Source: Burkholderia sp. SRS-W-2-2016 (GTDB lineage Bacteria > Pseudomonadota > Gammaproteobacteria > Burkholderiales > Burkholderiaceae). From it: DNA of 64,000 bases. A program made the translations under genes and the position numbers. The DNA lies in NCBI RefSeq assembly GCF_001931485.1, contig NZ_MSDV01000045.1:1-64000 (forward strand). Reading direction: 5' to 3'. Each line of letters begins with the position of its first letter. Positions within the stretch are counted from its first letter, which is position 1. Of the stretch, positions 16,122-23,142 are shown in pieces. The notes under the pieces were generated by a model. The model saw only the letters and a list, made by a program, of their open reading frames with translations, was not told the origin of the DNA and did no database searches.

Positions 16122-16195
16122 GCGGGCGTCGTATAATGGTAATACCCTAGCTTCCCAAGCTAGAGCCGTGGGTTCGATTCCCATCGCCCGCTCCA
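16122..16195 (+). tRNA. tRNA-Gly (anticodon CCC)
   Basis: Cloverleaf of 74 bases including an encoded CCA. The acceptor stem GCGGGCG (16122-16128) pairs with CGCCCGC (16185-16191). The anticodon stem is CTAGC/GCTAG with loop TTCCCAA, so the anticodon is CCC (16154-16156), reading GGG. The T-loop is TTCGATT. Confidence 0.96.
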
Positions 16196-16231
16196 CTTTC
16201 CGCACTTGAGCGGTCAGCGGAACCCAGCAAG

Positions 16232-16258
16232 AGCCGCCTCCCTGAAGGCGGCTTTTTT
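16232..16258 (+). terminator. Intrinsic terminator after tRNA-Gly
   Basis: AGCCGCCT (16232-16239) pairs with AGGCGGCT (16246-16253), followed by six T. Just beyond, a 15-base unit GCTTTTTTGTAGCGG is tandemly duplicated (from about 16252), a small local duplication. Confidence 0.85.
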
Positions 16259-16394
16259 GTAGCGGGCTTTTTTGTAGCGGTAAGGCCCGGCAGCGCGCGA
16301 CGAGTAGCGCGCGACGCGCCCCGCCAACCCCGCATTCCGCGCGCGGCCCGCCACGCCAGCCGCGCAGCCCTCATCCTTGCAGCAGCATCGACGA

Positions 16395-17210
16395 ATGATC
16401 CACGATCCCAACGACTCCGGCCTGCCGGACGACCTCCCGACGCCCGCCAACGATAGCGCGGAGCAGCCCGTCAGCGACGCGCCGGACAATCTCGACGACG
16501 ACAGCGCCGGCGCGACCCCGGTCGACCCGCTGCACCATCGCCGCATCCGCAGCTTCGTGACGCGCGCCGGTCGCGTGTCGACCGGCCAGCGCCGCGCGCT
16601 CGACGACCTGGGCCCGCGCTTCGTCGTCCCGTACGCGCCGCAGCAGCCGGACTGGGACAGCGTGTTCGGCCGCGCGGCGCCGCGCGTGCTGGAGATCGGT
16701 TTCGGGATGGGCGCGACCACCGCGGAAATCGCCACGCATCGTGCGGGCGATGACTTCCTCGGCGTCGAAGTTCACGAGCCGGGCGTCGGCGCGTTGCTCA
16801 AGCTGATGGGCGAGCAGTCGTTGACGAACATCCGCATCATCCAGCACGACGCGGTCGAAGTGCTCGAACAGATGATCGCGCCCGACAGCCTCGACGGCGT
16901 GCACATCTTCTTCCCGGACCCGTGGCACAAGGCGCGTCATCACAAGCGCCGGCTGATCCAGCCGAAGTTCGTCGCGCTGCTGGTGTCGCGTCTGAAGCCG
17001 GGCGCGTATCTGCATTGCGCAACCGACTGGCAGAACTACGCCGAGCAGATGCTCGAAGTGCTCGGCGCCGATCCGTTGCTGGAGAACACCGCCGACGGCT
17101 ACGCGCCGCGCCCCGACTATCGTCCGGTGACGAAGTTCGAGCGCCGCGGGCTGCGGCTCGGTCACGGCGTGTGGGATCTGGTGTTCCGCAAGCGCGCGGC
17201 GACGGCGTAA
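16395..17210 (+). CDS. trmB: tRNA (guanine-N7-)-methyltransferase
   Basis: SAM-dependent enzyme that makes m7G46 in the tRNA variable loop. The 271-residue protein begins with an acidic, probably disordered leader of about 45 residues, followed by the catalytic domain. There RVLEIGFGMGATTAEIA is the SAM-binding motif I (around residue 97), and HIFFPDPWHKARHHKRRL carries the conserved catalytic/binding residues. The ATG at 16395 was chosen over an upstream in-frame TTG at 16377. It follows tRNA-Gly and its terminator. Confidence 0.95.
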   Translation: MIHDPNDSGLPDDLPTPANDSAEQPVSDAPDNLDDDSAGATPVDPLHHRRIRSFVTRAGRVSTGQRRALDDLGPRFVVPYAPQQPDWDSVFGRAAPRVLEIGFGMGATTAEIATHRAGDDFLGVEVHEPGVGALLKLMGEQSLTNIRIIQHDAVEVLEQMIAPDSLDGVHIFFPDPWHKARHHKRRLIQPKFVALLVSRLKPGAYLHCATDWQNYAEQMLEVLGADPLLENTADGYAPRPDYRPVTKFERRGLRLGHGVWDLVFRKRAATA

Positions 17211-17255
17211 AGCCACGCAGGCATCGGCCGCAGCGCAGCTGCCGGCCAGCAAAAC

Positions 17256-17284
17256 AAAAAAGGTCCGCAATCGCGGACCTTTTT
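17256..17284. terminator. Bidirectional intrinsic terminator
   Basis: AGGTCCGC (17261-17268) pairs with GCGGACCT (17273-17280), with an A-run before and a T-run after. It lies between converging trmB and uppP. Confidence 0.86.
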
Positions 17285-17355
17285 GCTTTCGCTCATGCAA
17301 CCGTGAGCGAACCGGTGGGCGGCCAGTCACGGCCTCCCTAATCGTTCGAAAAACC

Positions 17356-18192
17356 TCAATCCGCCCAGCTCAACCCGCCGCTATAACCGATCAGCAGAAT
17401 CAGCAGGCCGAAGCCGATCCGATACCACGCGAACACCGTGAAGTCATGCGACGCGACGTAGCGCAACAACCAGCGGATACAGATGAACGCACTGACGAAC
17501 GCCGCCACGAAGCCGAGCGCGAAGCTGCCGAGCGCATCGGTGGAGAGCGCGTGCCAGTCCTTGTAGAGCTCGTACGCGGTCGCGCCGAAGATGATCGGAA
17601 TCGCGAGGAAGAACGAGAATTCGGTCGCCGCGCGCCGCTCGATGCCGAACAGCATCCCGCCGATGATCGTCGAACCCGAGCGCGAGGTTCCCGGAATCAG
17701 CGCGAAGCACTGCGCGAGACCGACCTTCAACGCATCGAGCGGCGTCAGATCGTCGATGCTACGCACCCGCAACGCCGCGTCGCCGCGCGCGCGCTGGCGC
17801 GCCTCGGCCCACAGGATCACGACACCGCCGACCACCAGCGCCAGCGCGACCGGCACCGGCGAGAACAGCGCCGCCTTGATGGTCTTTTCGAACATCAGGC
17901 CGAGCACGATCGCCGGAATCGTCGCGATGATCACGTTCAGCGTGAAGCGGCGCGCCTCGGGCTTGCTCGGCAAACCGACGATCACATCGCCGATGCGGCG
18001 CCGGAACTCCCAGCACACGGCGAGAATCGCGCCGAGCTGGATCACGACGTCGAAGGTCTTCGCGTGCTCATCGGTGAAGTTGAGCAGACTGCCGACGACG
18101 ATCAGATGGCCGGTGCTCGACACCGGCAAAAACTCGGTCAATCCCTCAACGACGCCCAGAATCAGCGCTTTGCAAGCCAGTATCCAGTCCAT
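17356..18192 (-). CDS. uppP: Undecaprenyl-diphosphatase
   Basis: Integral membrane phosphatase (BacA) that converts undecaprenyl diphosphate to the monophosphate, recycling the lipid carrier for peptidoglycan and other envelope polymers; overexpression gives bacitracin resistance. It is 278 residues with about eight hydrophobic segments. Family motifs are GVVEGLTEFLPVSSTGHLI (about residues 13-31), with the glutamate-rich signature, and IPGTSRSGSTIIGGMLFG, with the P-loop-like PGTSRSGST. It ends at the terminator shared with trmB. Confidence 0.96.
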   Translation of the reverse strand: MDWILACKALILGVVEGLTEFLPVSSTGHLIVVGSLLNFTDEHAKTFDVVIQLGAILAVCWEFRRRIGDVIVGLPSKPEARRFTLNVIIATIPAIVLGLMFEKTIKAALFSPVPVALALVVGGVVILWAEARQRARGDAALRVRSIDDLTPLDALKVGLAQCFALIPGTSRSGSTIIGGMLFGIERRAATEFSFFLAIPIIFGATAYELYKDWHALSTDALGSFALGFVAAFVSAFICIRWLLRYVASHDFTVFAWYRIGFGLLILLIGYSGGLSWAD

Positions 18193-18283
18193 CCGTGCCC
18201 CTTATCGCGGTAGGTAGGTTGTCGCAACGATCAGGGCCGGCACGCTGATTCAGAAATGCGCGGCCCCGCGGCCGCCGCGCGCG

Positions 18284-18877
18284 TCATTTTTCGACGATCT
18301 GCACGCGTATGCCGTTTGTAAGGACGGTGATTGTACCGGGTTCGTAGTGCGCGCCGGCAAATTGCAGCTGCTCGGGCTTGAACGTGTAGATCGGGTAATT
18401 GGTCAGCAGCTGCGTGGCGAGCAGCGCCGCGGCCGCGTTGATCTGCTGCGTGTAGGCCTGCGCCTGCCCGTTCACGCTGACGTTGTCGACGTTCGGCGAT
18501 TTGAGGATCACCGAATGGCTGCCCGGGTCGTACGCGAGTTCGCTCGACAGCGTGAACACGCCATCGACCGGCTGTTGCAGGAACGGGCTCGCAAAGCGCG
18601 CGTCGAGCTTCACCGACACCCGGTTCGCATCGGGCAACAGCCCCACCACCGGGTTGCTCAGCGCGACGTCGAACACCTGCGACACCGTGCGCTGATACGG
18701 GAACTTGCGCTGCACCGCGTCCTGCACCTGCTGCTGCGAGAACGTGTAGTGCGACGGGATGAACGGAAAGGTCGGGCTCGCGCAGGCCGCGAGCGACATC
18801 GTGATGCCAAGCGCGCTGCAGCCGCTCAGCGCTGCGCGCAGAAAGCGGCGCCGGGCGGGCGCTGCGGGTCGGGTCAT
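18284..18877 (-). CDS. DUF1439-type lipoprotein with twin-arginine signal
   Basis: A 197-residue envelope protein. The N-terminus MTRPAAPARRRFLRAALSG contains consecutive arginines followed by F-L, as in Tat signals, and ends in the lipobox LAAC (Cys near residue 32), so a Tat-exported lipoprotein is predicted. The mature part (FTLSSELAYDPGSHSVIL, NVDNVSVNGQA) resembles the DUF1439/YceB family of outer-membrane-associated lipoproteins, whose function is not settled. The start is fixed by AGGAG eight bases upstream. The YkgJ-type gene lies 22 bases upstream on the same strand. Confidence 0.78.
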   Translation of the reverse strand: MTRPAAPARRRFLRAALSGCSALGITMSLAACASPTFPFIPSHYTFSQQQVQDAVQRKFPYQRTVSQVFDVALSNPVVGLLPDANRVSVKLDARFASPFLQQPVDGVFTLSSELAYDPGSHSVILKSPNVDNVSVNGQAQAYTQQINAAAALLATQLLTNYPIYTFKPEQLQFAGAHYEPGTITVLTNGIRVQIVEK

Positions 18878-18899
18878 GCGAAATCTCCTGGGGAGGGGT

Positions 18900-19244
18900 T
18901 CAAACAGGCGACGCCGGTTGCGTCTGCGCTTCGAGCTGCGTGAGCCACGCCAGCGCCTCGCCGCGATTCGCGCCGCACATTTCGAGCTGCGGCTGCAGGC
19001 CCGAGCAGCACGCCGGCCGCTCCGGCTGGCCGAAGATCGCGCAGCGCAGATCGTCGCCGAGCTGCACGCAGCGCACGCCCGCCGGCTTGCCGTTCGGCAT
19101 GCCCGGCAGCGGGCTCGAGATCGACGGCGCGATACAGCACGCGCCGCAATCGGGACGGCACGCATGACCGTCCACCTGAAACGGCGACGCGCGCGGCGCG
19201 CTGCCCTGTTGCAACGCCGCGCGGTCAGACCCGTCACGGCGCAT
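18900..19244 (-). CDS. YkgJ-family cysteine-cluster protein
   Basis: A 114-residue protein with CRPDCGACC near residue 29 and further cysteines at GVRCVQL, LRCAIF, PACCSG and EMCGA, the pattern of the YkgJ/Fe-S or zinc cluster family (CxxCxxCC then C...CxxY/F). Biochemical role unknown; some relatives are predicted iron-sulfur proteins. The start at MRRDGSD is the likeliest but could be further upstream at MRVWHALP. Co-directional with the lipoprotein gene and divergent from hemN. Confidence 0.78.
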   Translation of the reverse strand: MRRDGSDRAALQQGSAPRASPFQVDGHACRPDCGACCIAPSISSPLPGMPNGKPAGVRCVQLGDDLRCAIFGQPERPACCSGLQPQLEMCGANRGEALAWLTQLEAQTQPASPV

Positions 19245-19478
19245 TGCGCTGTTCAACCCTTGATCCACGTCATCTTTCCTGAACTGAAACCTTGGCAAAG
19301 CATGCCAGACCCGCATTGTGCCACCGCCTTTCCGTGCGACCTTTTTACACAATTTGTGAGAGAAGCACTCACTTAAACTCGAACGCTTCCGCGCCTCGTG
19401 CGCAGCGGCTCGCAGCACTGAAACAGCGCCGCCCTCGCGCCCGAAGCGTCCGCAGTCACCCACCGTAACGCCCCGCTC

Positions 19479-20864
19479 ATGTCCATCGCCGACAGCCTGT
19501 TCCGCCCCGACCTGCTCGCCCGCTACAGCGCGAACGGTCCGCGGTATACGTCCTATCCGACCGCCCCGCAGTTCCGCGATTCGTTCGATCCCGCCGACTA
19601 CCGGCGCGCCGCCGCCGACCCCGGCGCGGCATCGACCGATCTGTCGCTGTACTTCCACATTCCGTTCTGCGACACCGTGTGCTTCTACTGCGGCTGCAAC
19701 AAGGTCGCGACGAAAAACCGCGCGCATGCGCGGCCGTACCTCGAACAGCTGAAGCGCGAAATCGCTTTGCAGGCGGCGTGTTTCGACACGCTGCGTCCGG
19801 TGACGCAACTGCATTGGGGCGGCGGCACGCCCACCTTCCTGTCGCACGACGAAATGGCCGAGTTGATGGCCGTGACCCGCGAGCACTTCACGCTGCTGCC
19901 GGACACCGACGCCGAATATTCGATCGAAGTCGATCCGCGCGAAGCGTCGCCCGCAACGATCGCGCACCTGCGCGAGCTCGGCTTCAACCGCCTGAGCCTG
20001 GGCGTGCAGGATTTCGATCCGCGCGTGCAGCGGGCAATCAACCGGATCCAGCCGTTCGAGCTGACCGCCGCGGTGATGCAGGCCGCGCGCGCGGAGGATT
20101 TTCATTCGATCGGTGTCGATCTGATCTACGGGCTGCCGCATCAGAGCGTGGACAGCTTCAGCCGCACGCTCGACACGATGCTCGAACTCGCGCCGGACCG
20201 GCTGTCGGTATTCGCGTATGCGCACATGCCGCAGCTCTTCAAGATGCAGCGGCAGATGGATCCGGCCACACTGCCCTCGCCCACTCAGCGGCTCGCGCTG
20301 CTGCAACGGGTGGTCGAGCGTCTGACCGACGCGGGCTATGTGTACATCGGCATGGATCACTTCGCGCTGCCCACCGACGAACTCGCGCGCGCCCAGGCGC
20401 GGCGAACGTTGCACCGCAATTTCCAGGGTTACAGCACGCGCGCCGAGTGCGATCTGATCGGCTTCGGCGCGTCGTCGATCGGCAAGGTCGGCGACGTCTA
20501 CGCGCAGAACGCGAAGGAGCTGAAGGACTACGGCGCGGCGATCGACGCAGGCCAACTCGCAATCGCGCGCGGCATCCGCCTGTCCGCCGACGACCGTCTG
20601 CGGCGCGACGTGATCACCCAGATCATGTGCAATCTCGAACTGCGGTTCGATGAATTCGAGGCGGCTTACGGGATTCATTTCGCCGAAGCGTTCGCGCCGG
20701 AACTGGAACGTCTGCGCCCGTTCGAAGACGACGGCCTGATCGAGCTCGGCAGCCGCAAGCTCGAAGTGCGGATGGCCGGCCGCATGTTGGTGCGCAATAT
20801 CGCGATGGTATTCGACCGCTATCTCGGCGAGCAGACGCTCGAACGCTTCTCGCGCACGGTCTGA
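19479..20864 (+). CDS. hemN: Oxygen-independent coproporphyrinogen III oxidase
   Basis: Radical-SAM enzyme converting coproporphyrinogen III to protoporphyrinogen IX for haem synthesis without oxygen. The 461-residue length is typical of true HemN rather than the shorter HemW. YFHIPFCDTVCFYCGCNK contains CxxxCxxC for the 4Fe-4S cluster (about residues 63-70). It is followed by LHWGGGTPTFLS, EVDPREASPATI, and RLSLGVQDFDPRVQRAINR. The N-terminal RYTSYPTAPQF is the HemN-specific trip-wire region. No FNR/Anr box was evident upstream. tRNA-Leu follows 96 bases later. Confidence 0.96.
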   Translation: MSIADSLFRPDLLARYSANGPRYTSYPTAPQFRDSFDPADYRRAAADPGAASTDLSLYFHIPFCDTVCFYCGCNKVATKNRAHARPYLEQLKREIALQAACFDTLRPVTQLHWGGGTPTFLSHDEMAELMAVTREHFTLLPDTDAEYSIEVDPREASPATIAHLRELGFNRLSLGVQDFDPRVQRAINRIQPFELTAAVMQAARAEDFHSIGVDLIYGLPHQSVDSFSRTLDTMLELAPDRLSVFAYAHMPQLFKMQRQMDPATLPSPTQRLALLQRVVERLTDAGYVYIGMDHFALPTDELARAQARRTLHRNFQGYSTRAECDLIGFGASSIGKVGDVYAQNAKELKDYGAAIDAGQLAIARGIRLSADDRLRRDVITQIMCNLELRFDEFEAAYGIHFAEAFAPELERLRPFEDDGLIELGSRKLEVRMAGRMLVRNIAMVFDRYLGEQTLERFSRTV

Positions 20865-20960
20865 AACCGAGGTGGTCGCGCGGGCGGCCCAAAGCAATCG
20901 GCTTGCCCGCCGTGAGATTTTCCGCCATAATCTGCGGCTTCTGCTTTTCGAGCAGAATCT

Positions 20961-21045
20961 GCCCAGGTGGTGAAATTGGTAGACGCAGGGGACTCAAAAT
21001 CCCCCGCCGCAAGGCGTGCCGGTTCGATTCCGGCCCTGGGCACCA
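20961..21045 (+). tRNA. tRNA-Leu (anticodon CAA)
   Basis: An 85-base class II tRNA with long variable arm and encoded CCA. The acceptor GCCCAGG pairs with CCTGGGC, then A and CCA. The anticodon stem GGGGA/TCCCC encloses loop CTCAAAA, so the anticodon is CAA, reading UUG. This is the equivalent of E. coli leuX, a frequent integration target. The genomic island described at 21027-25149 begins at its 3' end. Confidence 0.96.
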
Positions 21046-21077
21046 AAGAATTTTCCGGCAAGCTCCGGCGGAGTACA

Positions 21078-21115
21078 TAAACCCGCGATAGCAAAAGGCT
21101 TCGCGGGTTTTTTTG
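21078..21115 (+). terminator. Terminator after tRNA-Leu
   Basis: AAACCCGCGA...TTCGCGGGTTTTTTTG hairpin ending in seven T, beginning about 35 bases after the tRNA. A related hairpin lies just outside the right island junction at 25237-25280, consistent with the original tRNA terminator having been displaced by the insertion. Confidence 0.8.
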
Positions 21116-21150
21116 TTTCCCGAACGTTCCAAGCTGTTCCGTGGACAGCC

Positions 21151-21232
21151 GGTGGTATCGGGTGGTATTTTGGGTGCTATCGAGCCCGGTTACCACCGAA
21201 TTTCGCCTCGCGGTACCACCACGGATACCACC
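21151..21232. repeat. Integrase arm-type repeat cluster, left end
   Basis: Six short repeats. GGTGGTATC (21151), GGTGGTATT (21161) and GGGTGCTATC (21172) lie in one direction; TACCACC at 21191 and 21214 and GATACCACC at 21224 lie in the other. Such arrays commonly precede P4-type integrase genes and serve as arm-binding sites. Two further copies lie at the right end of the island (25052 and 25064). Confidence 0.65.
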
Positions 21233-21271
21233 ATGTCGCTCACCGACACATCGCACGCTCTTTATTGTTAG
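21233..21271 (+). pseudogene. Possible N-terminal remnant of a tyrosine integrase
   Basis: Directly after the arm-type repeats an ATG opens a 12-codon frame reading MSLTDTSHALYC and then a stop. MSLTDT resembles the usual beginning of P4-family integrases (M-x-L-T-D-T). The position, just inside attL and after the repeats, is where such a gene would start, so I infer that the rest was deleted. The fragment is too short for certainty. Confidence 0.4.
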
Positions 21272-21372
21272 GGCCCGCCATCTGGTGTCAGGCCCGAGTC
21301 ACTGGAAGCTGCATCTATCAATGACTCGATACGCTCCGAAAGCGCGGGCGAAGCAAACCCGGTCATAGCCAG

Positions 21373-21594
21373 TCAGCTATCGATGTCGTTGCTGCTCGCC
21401 TCCGCTGATACTCCCAATTCGCGGCGGACGGAATTCATGTGAGCCATCCGAATAGCAACACTGACGCCGCTCGAAACAGTGTGCGCCTCCTCAAGAATCG
21501 TCTCGATCTTGCCAGCGCTGGGACGTTCAAACCCGTCCAAGGCAGCGTCGGTGAACGGGCAAAGAAGGCCTGACGTCTCAATGTGATTAACCAC
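21373..21594 (-). CDS. Small island protein, unknown (73 aa)
   Basis: Last gene of the leftward island operon. It starts with GTG and overlaps the end of the preceding gene by eight bases, which suggests translational coupling. The protein (MVNHIETSGLLCPFTDAAL... ending EASSNDIDS) is acidic, with a predicted central helix (KIETILEEAHTV). Its length and composition fit small accessory proteins of integrative elements. No family recognised. Confidence 0.5.
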   Translation of the reverse strand: MVNHIETSGLLCPFTDAALDGFERPSAGKIETILEEAHTVSSGVSVAIRMAHMNSVRRELGVSAEASSNDIDS

Positions 21595-21826
21595 GAGCCA
21601 CCTCCACGCGGGACAGGTCAGCCAGGCGAACGAGCACCGTGCTCAGTACGTCGAGCGCGGCACGGTCAAACGGCGCAAGTGCGGCAGCGCGCCGGGCGGC
21701 AGCGATCAAGGCATCGGTGGGTTGCGAGAGATGAGTGGACGCAAGGCCTGCGAGGGTTGCGACAGGTCCAGTTCGATCGTTCCTCCTGCTTCTCGCATCC
21801 GTACGTTGCAGGAGAGCCTCCATCAC
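21587..21826 (-). CDS. Small island protein, unknown (79 aa)
   Basis: Overlaps the upstream HTH gene by four bases (ATGA) and the downstream gene by eight. The product MMEALLQRTDARSRRNDRT... is basic at the N-terminus, then alanine/leucine-rich and helical (ALIAAARRAAALAPFDRAAL). No recognised family. Reality is supported mainly by the coupled overlaps and the absence of an alternative gene in this interval. Confidence 0.5.
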   Translation of the reverse strand: MMEALLQRTDARSRRNDRTGPVATLAGLASTHLSQPTDALIAAARRAAALAPFDRAALDVLSTVLVRLADLSRVEVARG

Positions 21827-22110
21827 ATCGCCACCTTGCCTTGCGCGAGGGAATACACGCCGATCCGGTGCTGCACGCCCGATTCCGTTTGCTCGATGCG
21901 GGTTGCGGTCGTGATTACCGCCCCGTGTTTATGGCGCAGTTCGTGGATGCGCGGGCGCGGGTCGTAACAGTCGAGAATCCGCATTGCCTCGTGCGTCGTG
22001 ACATGGCCGGTTTCCTGCATTGCAGCCATCAGGCGGGCACGTTGCGTCGCGGAGTCATTGCCGGGGATGCGGCGCAGGATCGCGGCCAGCTGTTTCTGGC
22101 AACGAGTCAT
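21823..22110 (-). CDS. Helix-turn-helix protein of phage/island type (95 aa)
   Basis: Resembles the small HTH_39-type proteins found in prophages. ATQRARLMAAMQETGHVTTHEAMRIL gives the winged-helix core, DPRPRIHELRHKHG gives the recognition helix region, and a C-terminal wing follows. Likely DNA-binding, perhaps a control or accessory replication factor of the element. Coupled by ATGA overlaps to the KilA-N gene upstream and to the 79-residue gene downstream. Confidence 0.65.
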   Translation of the reverse strand: MTRCQKQLAAILRRIPGNDSATQRARLMAAMQETGHVTTHEAMRILDCYDPRPRIHELRHKHGAVITTATRIEQTESGVQHRIGVYSLAQGKVAM

Positions 22111-22808
22111 CGCACACCTCCCGCTGCATCGATCAGCGACAGTTGCATGGCCGGGCGGCCGATGCGCTCGCGATTGCTGGCGATGCGCTCAAAGTCCGCC
22201 GACGTCGCATTGCCCGCTAGCAGGCGCGCGCCGAACTGCGCGGCGTCATTTACCTGCTTGCAATCCATGTCGCGTGCGTGTGCTACACCTACAAAATTGT
22301 CTAGCGCTTCATAAACCGGGCCGAACGGCAGACGGTGACGCGCGACAATGGCTGCAGCGACGGTCAGTAGCGGTTCGCGGTCGGGCGTCGTGCTAAGCAC
22401 GTGAGAATCGCTCTTCATCATGTGCAGACCGCCACGCAGGATGTGGTCTATCTGTTCATCGCACCAAACTGCGAAATCCATATCGAGCCACTGCGCAAAG
22501 CGAACCGCTAGTTTCGGGTGCATCCACGTCCCACCGCCGCGCCCTCGCTTCGTTTTTAAATAAGGGATTTTCCCGTATTTGCGCTCGACGGCTGCAAGGT
22601 AGTCCTGCGTATCCGGAAGGCGAAGCCATTCGTGCGGTTTCTTGCCAGATCTCGCCCCTACCGTCGTGGCGTTGAACCACCCATCAACGGAGAAATCGAC
22701 CGACTCGCCTTCATAGTCGAGGCGCAACGTAGCAGCATAGGGCGAGGTCGTCAGGGGTGCACTCTTTGCGAGAGTGTGACCCTTCTTATTTTGGAAGGTC
22801 GTCGCCAT
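22107..22808 (-). CDS. KilA-N domain protein
   Basis: A 233-residue protein. Residues about 30-135 fit the KilA-N DNA-binding domain of phages and large DNA viruses: VDGWFNATTVGARSGKKPHEWL, then LPDTQDYLAAVE, GRGGGTWMHPKLAVRFAQWL and FAVWCDEQIDHIL. The C-terminal 95 residues (DREPLLTVAAAIVARHRLPFG...) form a second domain often seen as an antirepressor-like C-terminus. Probable role is DNA binding or regulation within the element. It starts three bases after the AlpA-like gene ends. Confidence 0.78.
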   Translation of the reverse strand: MATTFQNKKGHTLAKSAPLTTSPYAATLRLDYEGESVDFSVDGWFNATTVGARSGKKPHEWLRLPDTQDYLAAVERKYGKIPYLKTKRGRGGGTWMHPKLAVRFAQWLDMDFAVWCDEQIDHILRGGLHMMKSDSHVLSTTPDREPLLTVAAAIVARHRLPFGPVYEALDNFVGVAHARDMDCKQVNDAAQFGARLLAGNATSADFERIASNRERIGRPAMQLSLIDAAGGVR

Positions 22809-22811
22809 TGC

Positions 22812-23021
22812 TCAGGCCTCCGCGCGATAGTTCGCCGGATCGGCCAGGAACTCGTCAATGTCCGCCGCCCGCCAGCCTACGGAACGAAGGCCAAGCTGGA
22901 TGGGCGCAGGAAAGGTACCCGCGCGAGTGCGGGCGTAGATGGTAAATTTGCTCAAGCCAGTCTCGGCTTGAACCTGTTTGCGCCGCAGGATTGCGAGCGC
23001 AGCACGGAATTGCTCTGCCAT
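22812..23021 (-). CDS. AlpA-family transcriptional regulator / excisionase-like protein
   Basis: A 69-residue winged-helix protein: KQVQAETGLSKFTIYARTRAGTFP holds the helix-turn-helix, and GWRAADIDEFLAD is the AlpA signature ending. In P4-type islands such proteins activate or direct excision. First gene of the leftward operon, with an AGGAAAC ribosome site. The 120 bases upstream contain a small inverted repeat CACTA/TAGTG (23029-23043) and the double palindrome at 23103-23138. With no integrase left its excision function is probably orphaned. Confidence 0.75.
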   Translation of the reverse strand: MAEQFRAALAILRRKQVQAETGLSKFTIYARTRAGTFPAPIQLGLRSVGWRAADIDEFLADPANYRAEA

Positions 23022-23102
23022 GTTTCCTCACTAGAGGTTAGTGAGTGCCCCCGGCCCTTCCGGGAACACATGGCGGCATTAAATCCGTGAATTGTTCGGA
23101 CA

Positions 23103-23138
23103 TTTGCCAGTTGGCAAAATCCTTTGCCAACTGGCAAA
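23103..23138. promoter_or_regulatory. Double palindrome, candidate operator
   Basis: TTTGCCAGTTGGCAAA (23103-23118) and TTTGCCAACTGGCAAA (23123-23138) are reverse complements of each other, and each has seven-base palindromic arms. Their centres are 20 bases apart, two helical turns. They could be tandem operator sites for a dimeric regulator acting on the alpA operon. As RNA they would form a 16-base-pair stem with a four-base loop just after the 336-residue gene. No U-run follows on either strand, which favours an operator over a terminator. Confidence 0.6.
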
Positions 23139-23142
23139 CCCG

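Noticed and set aside
19321..19478. FNR/Anr box upstream of hemN
   Set aside because: CACAA-T-TTGTG is a short palindrome but does not match TTGAT-N4-ATCAA.
21046..21372. Intact integrase gene in the left end of the island
   Set aside because: No frame of adequate length exists and no catalytic R...H-x-x-R...Y pattern is visible.
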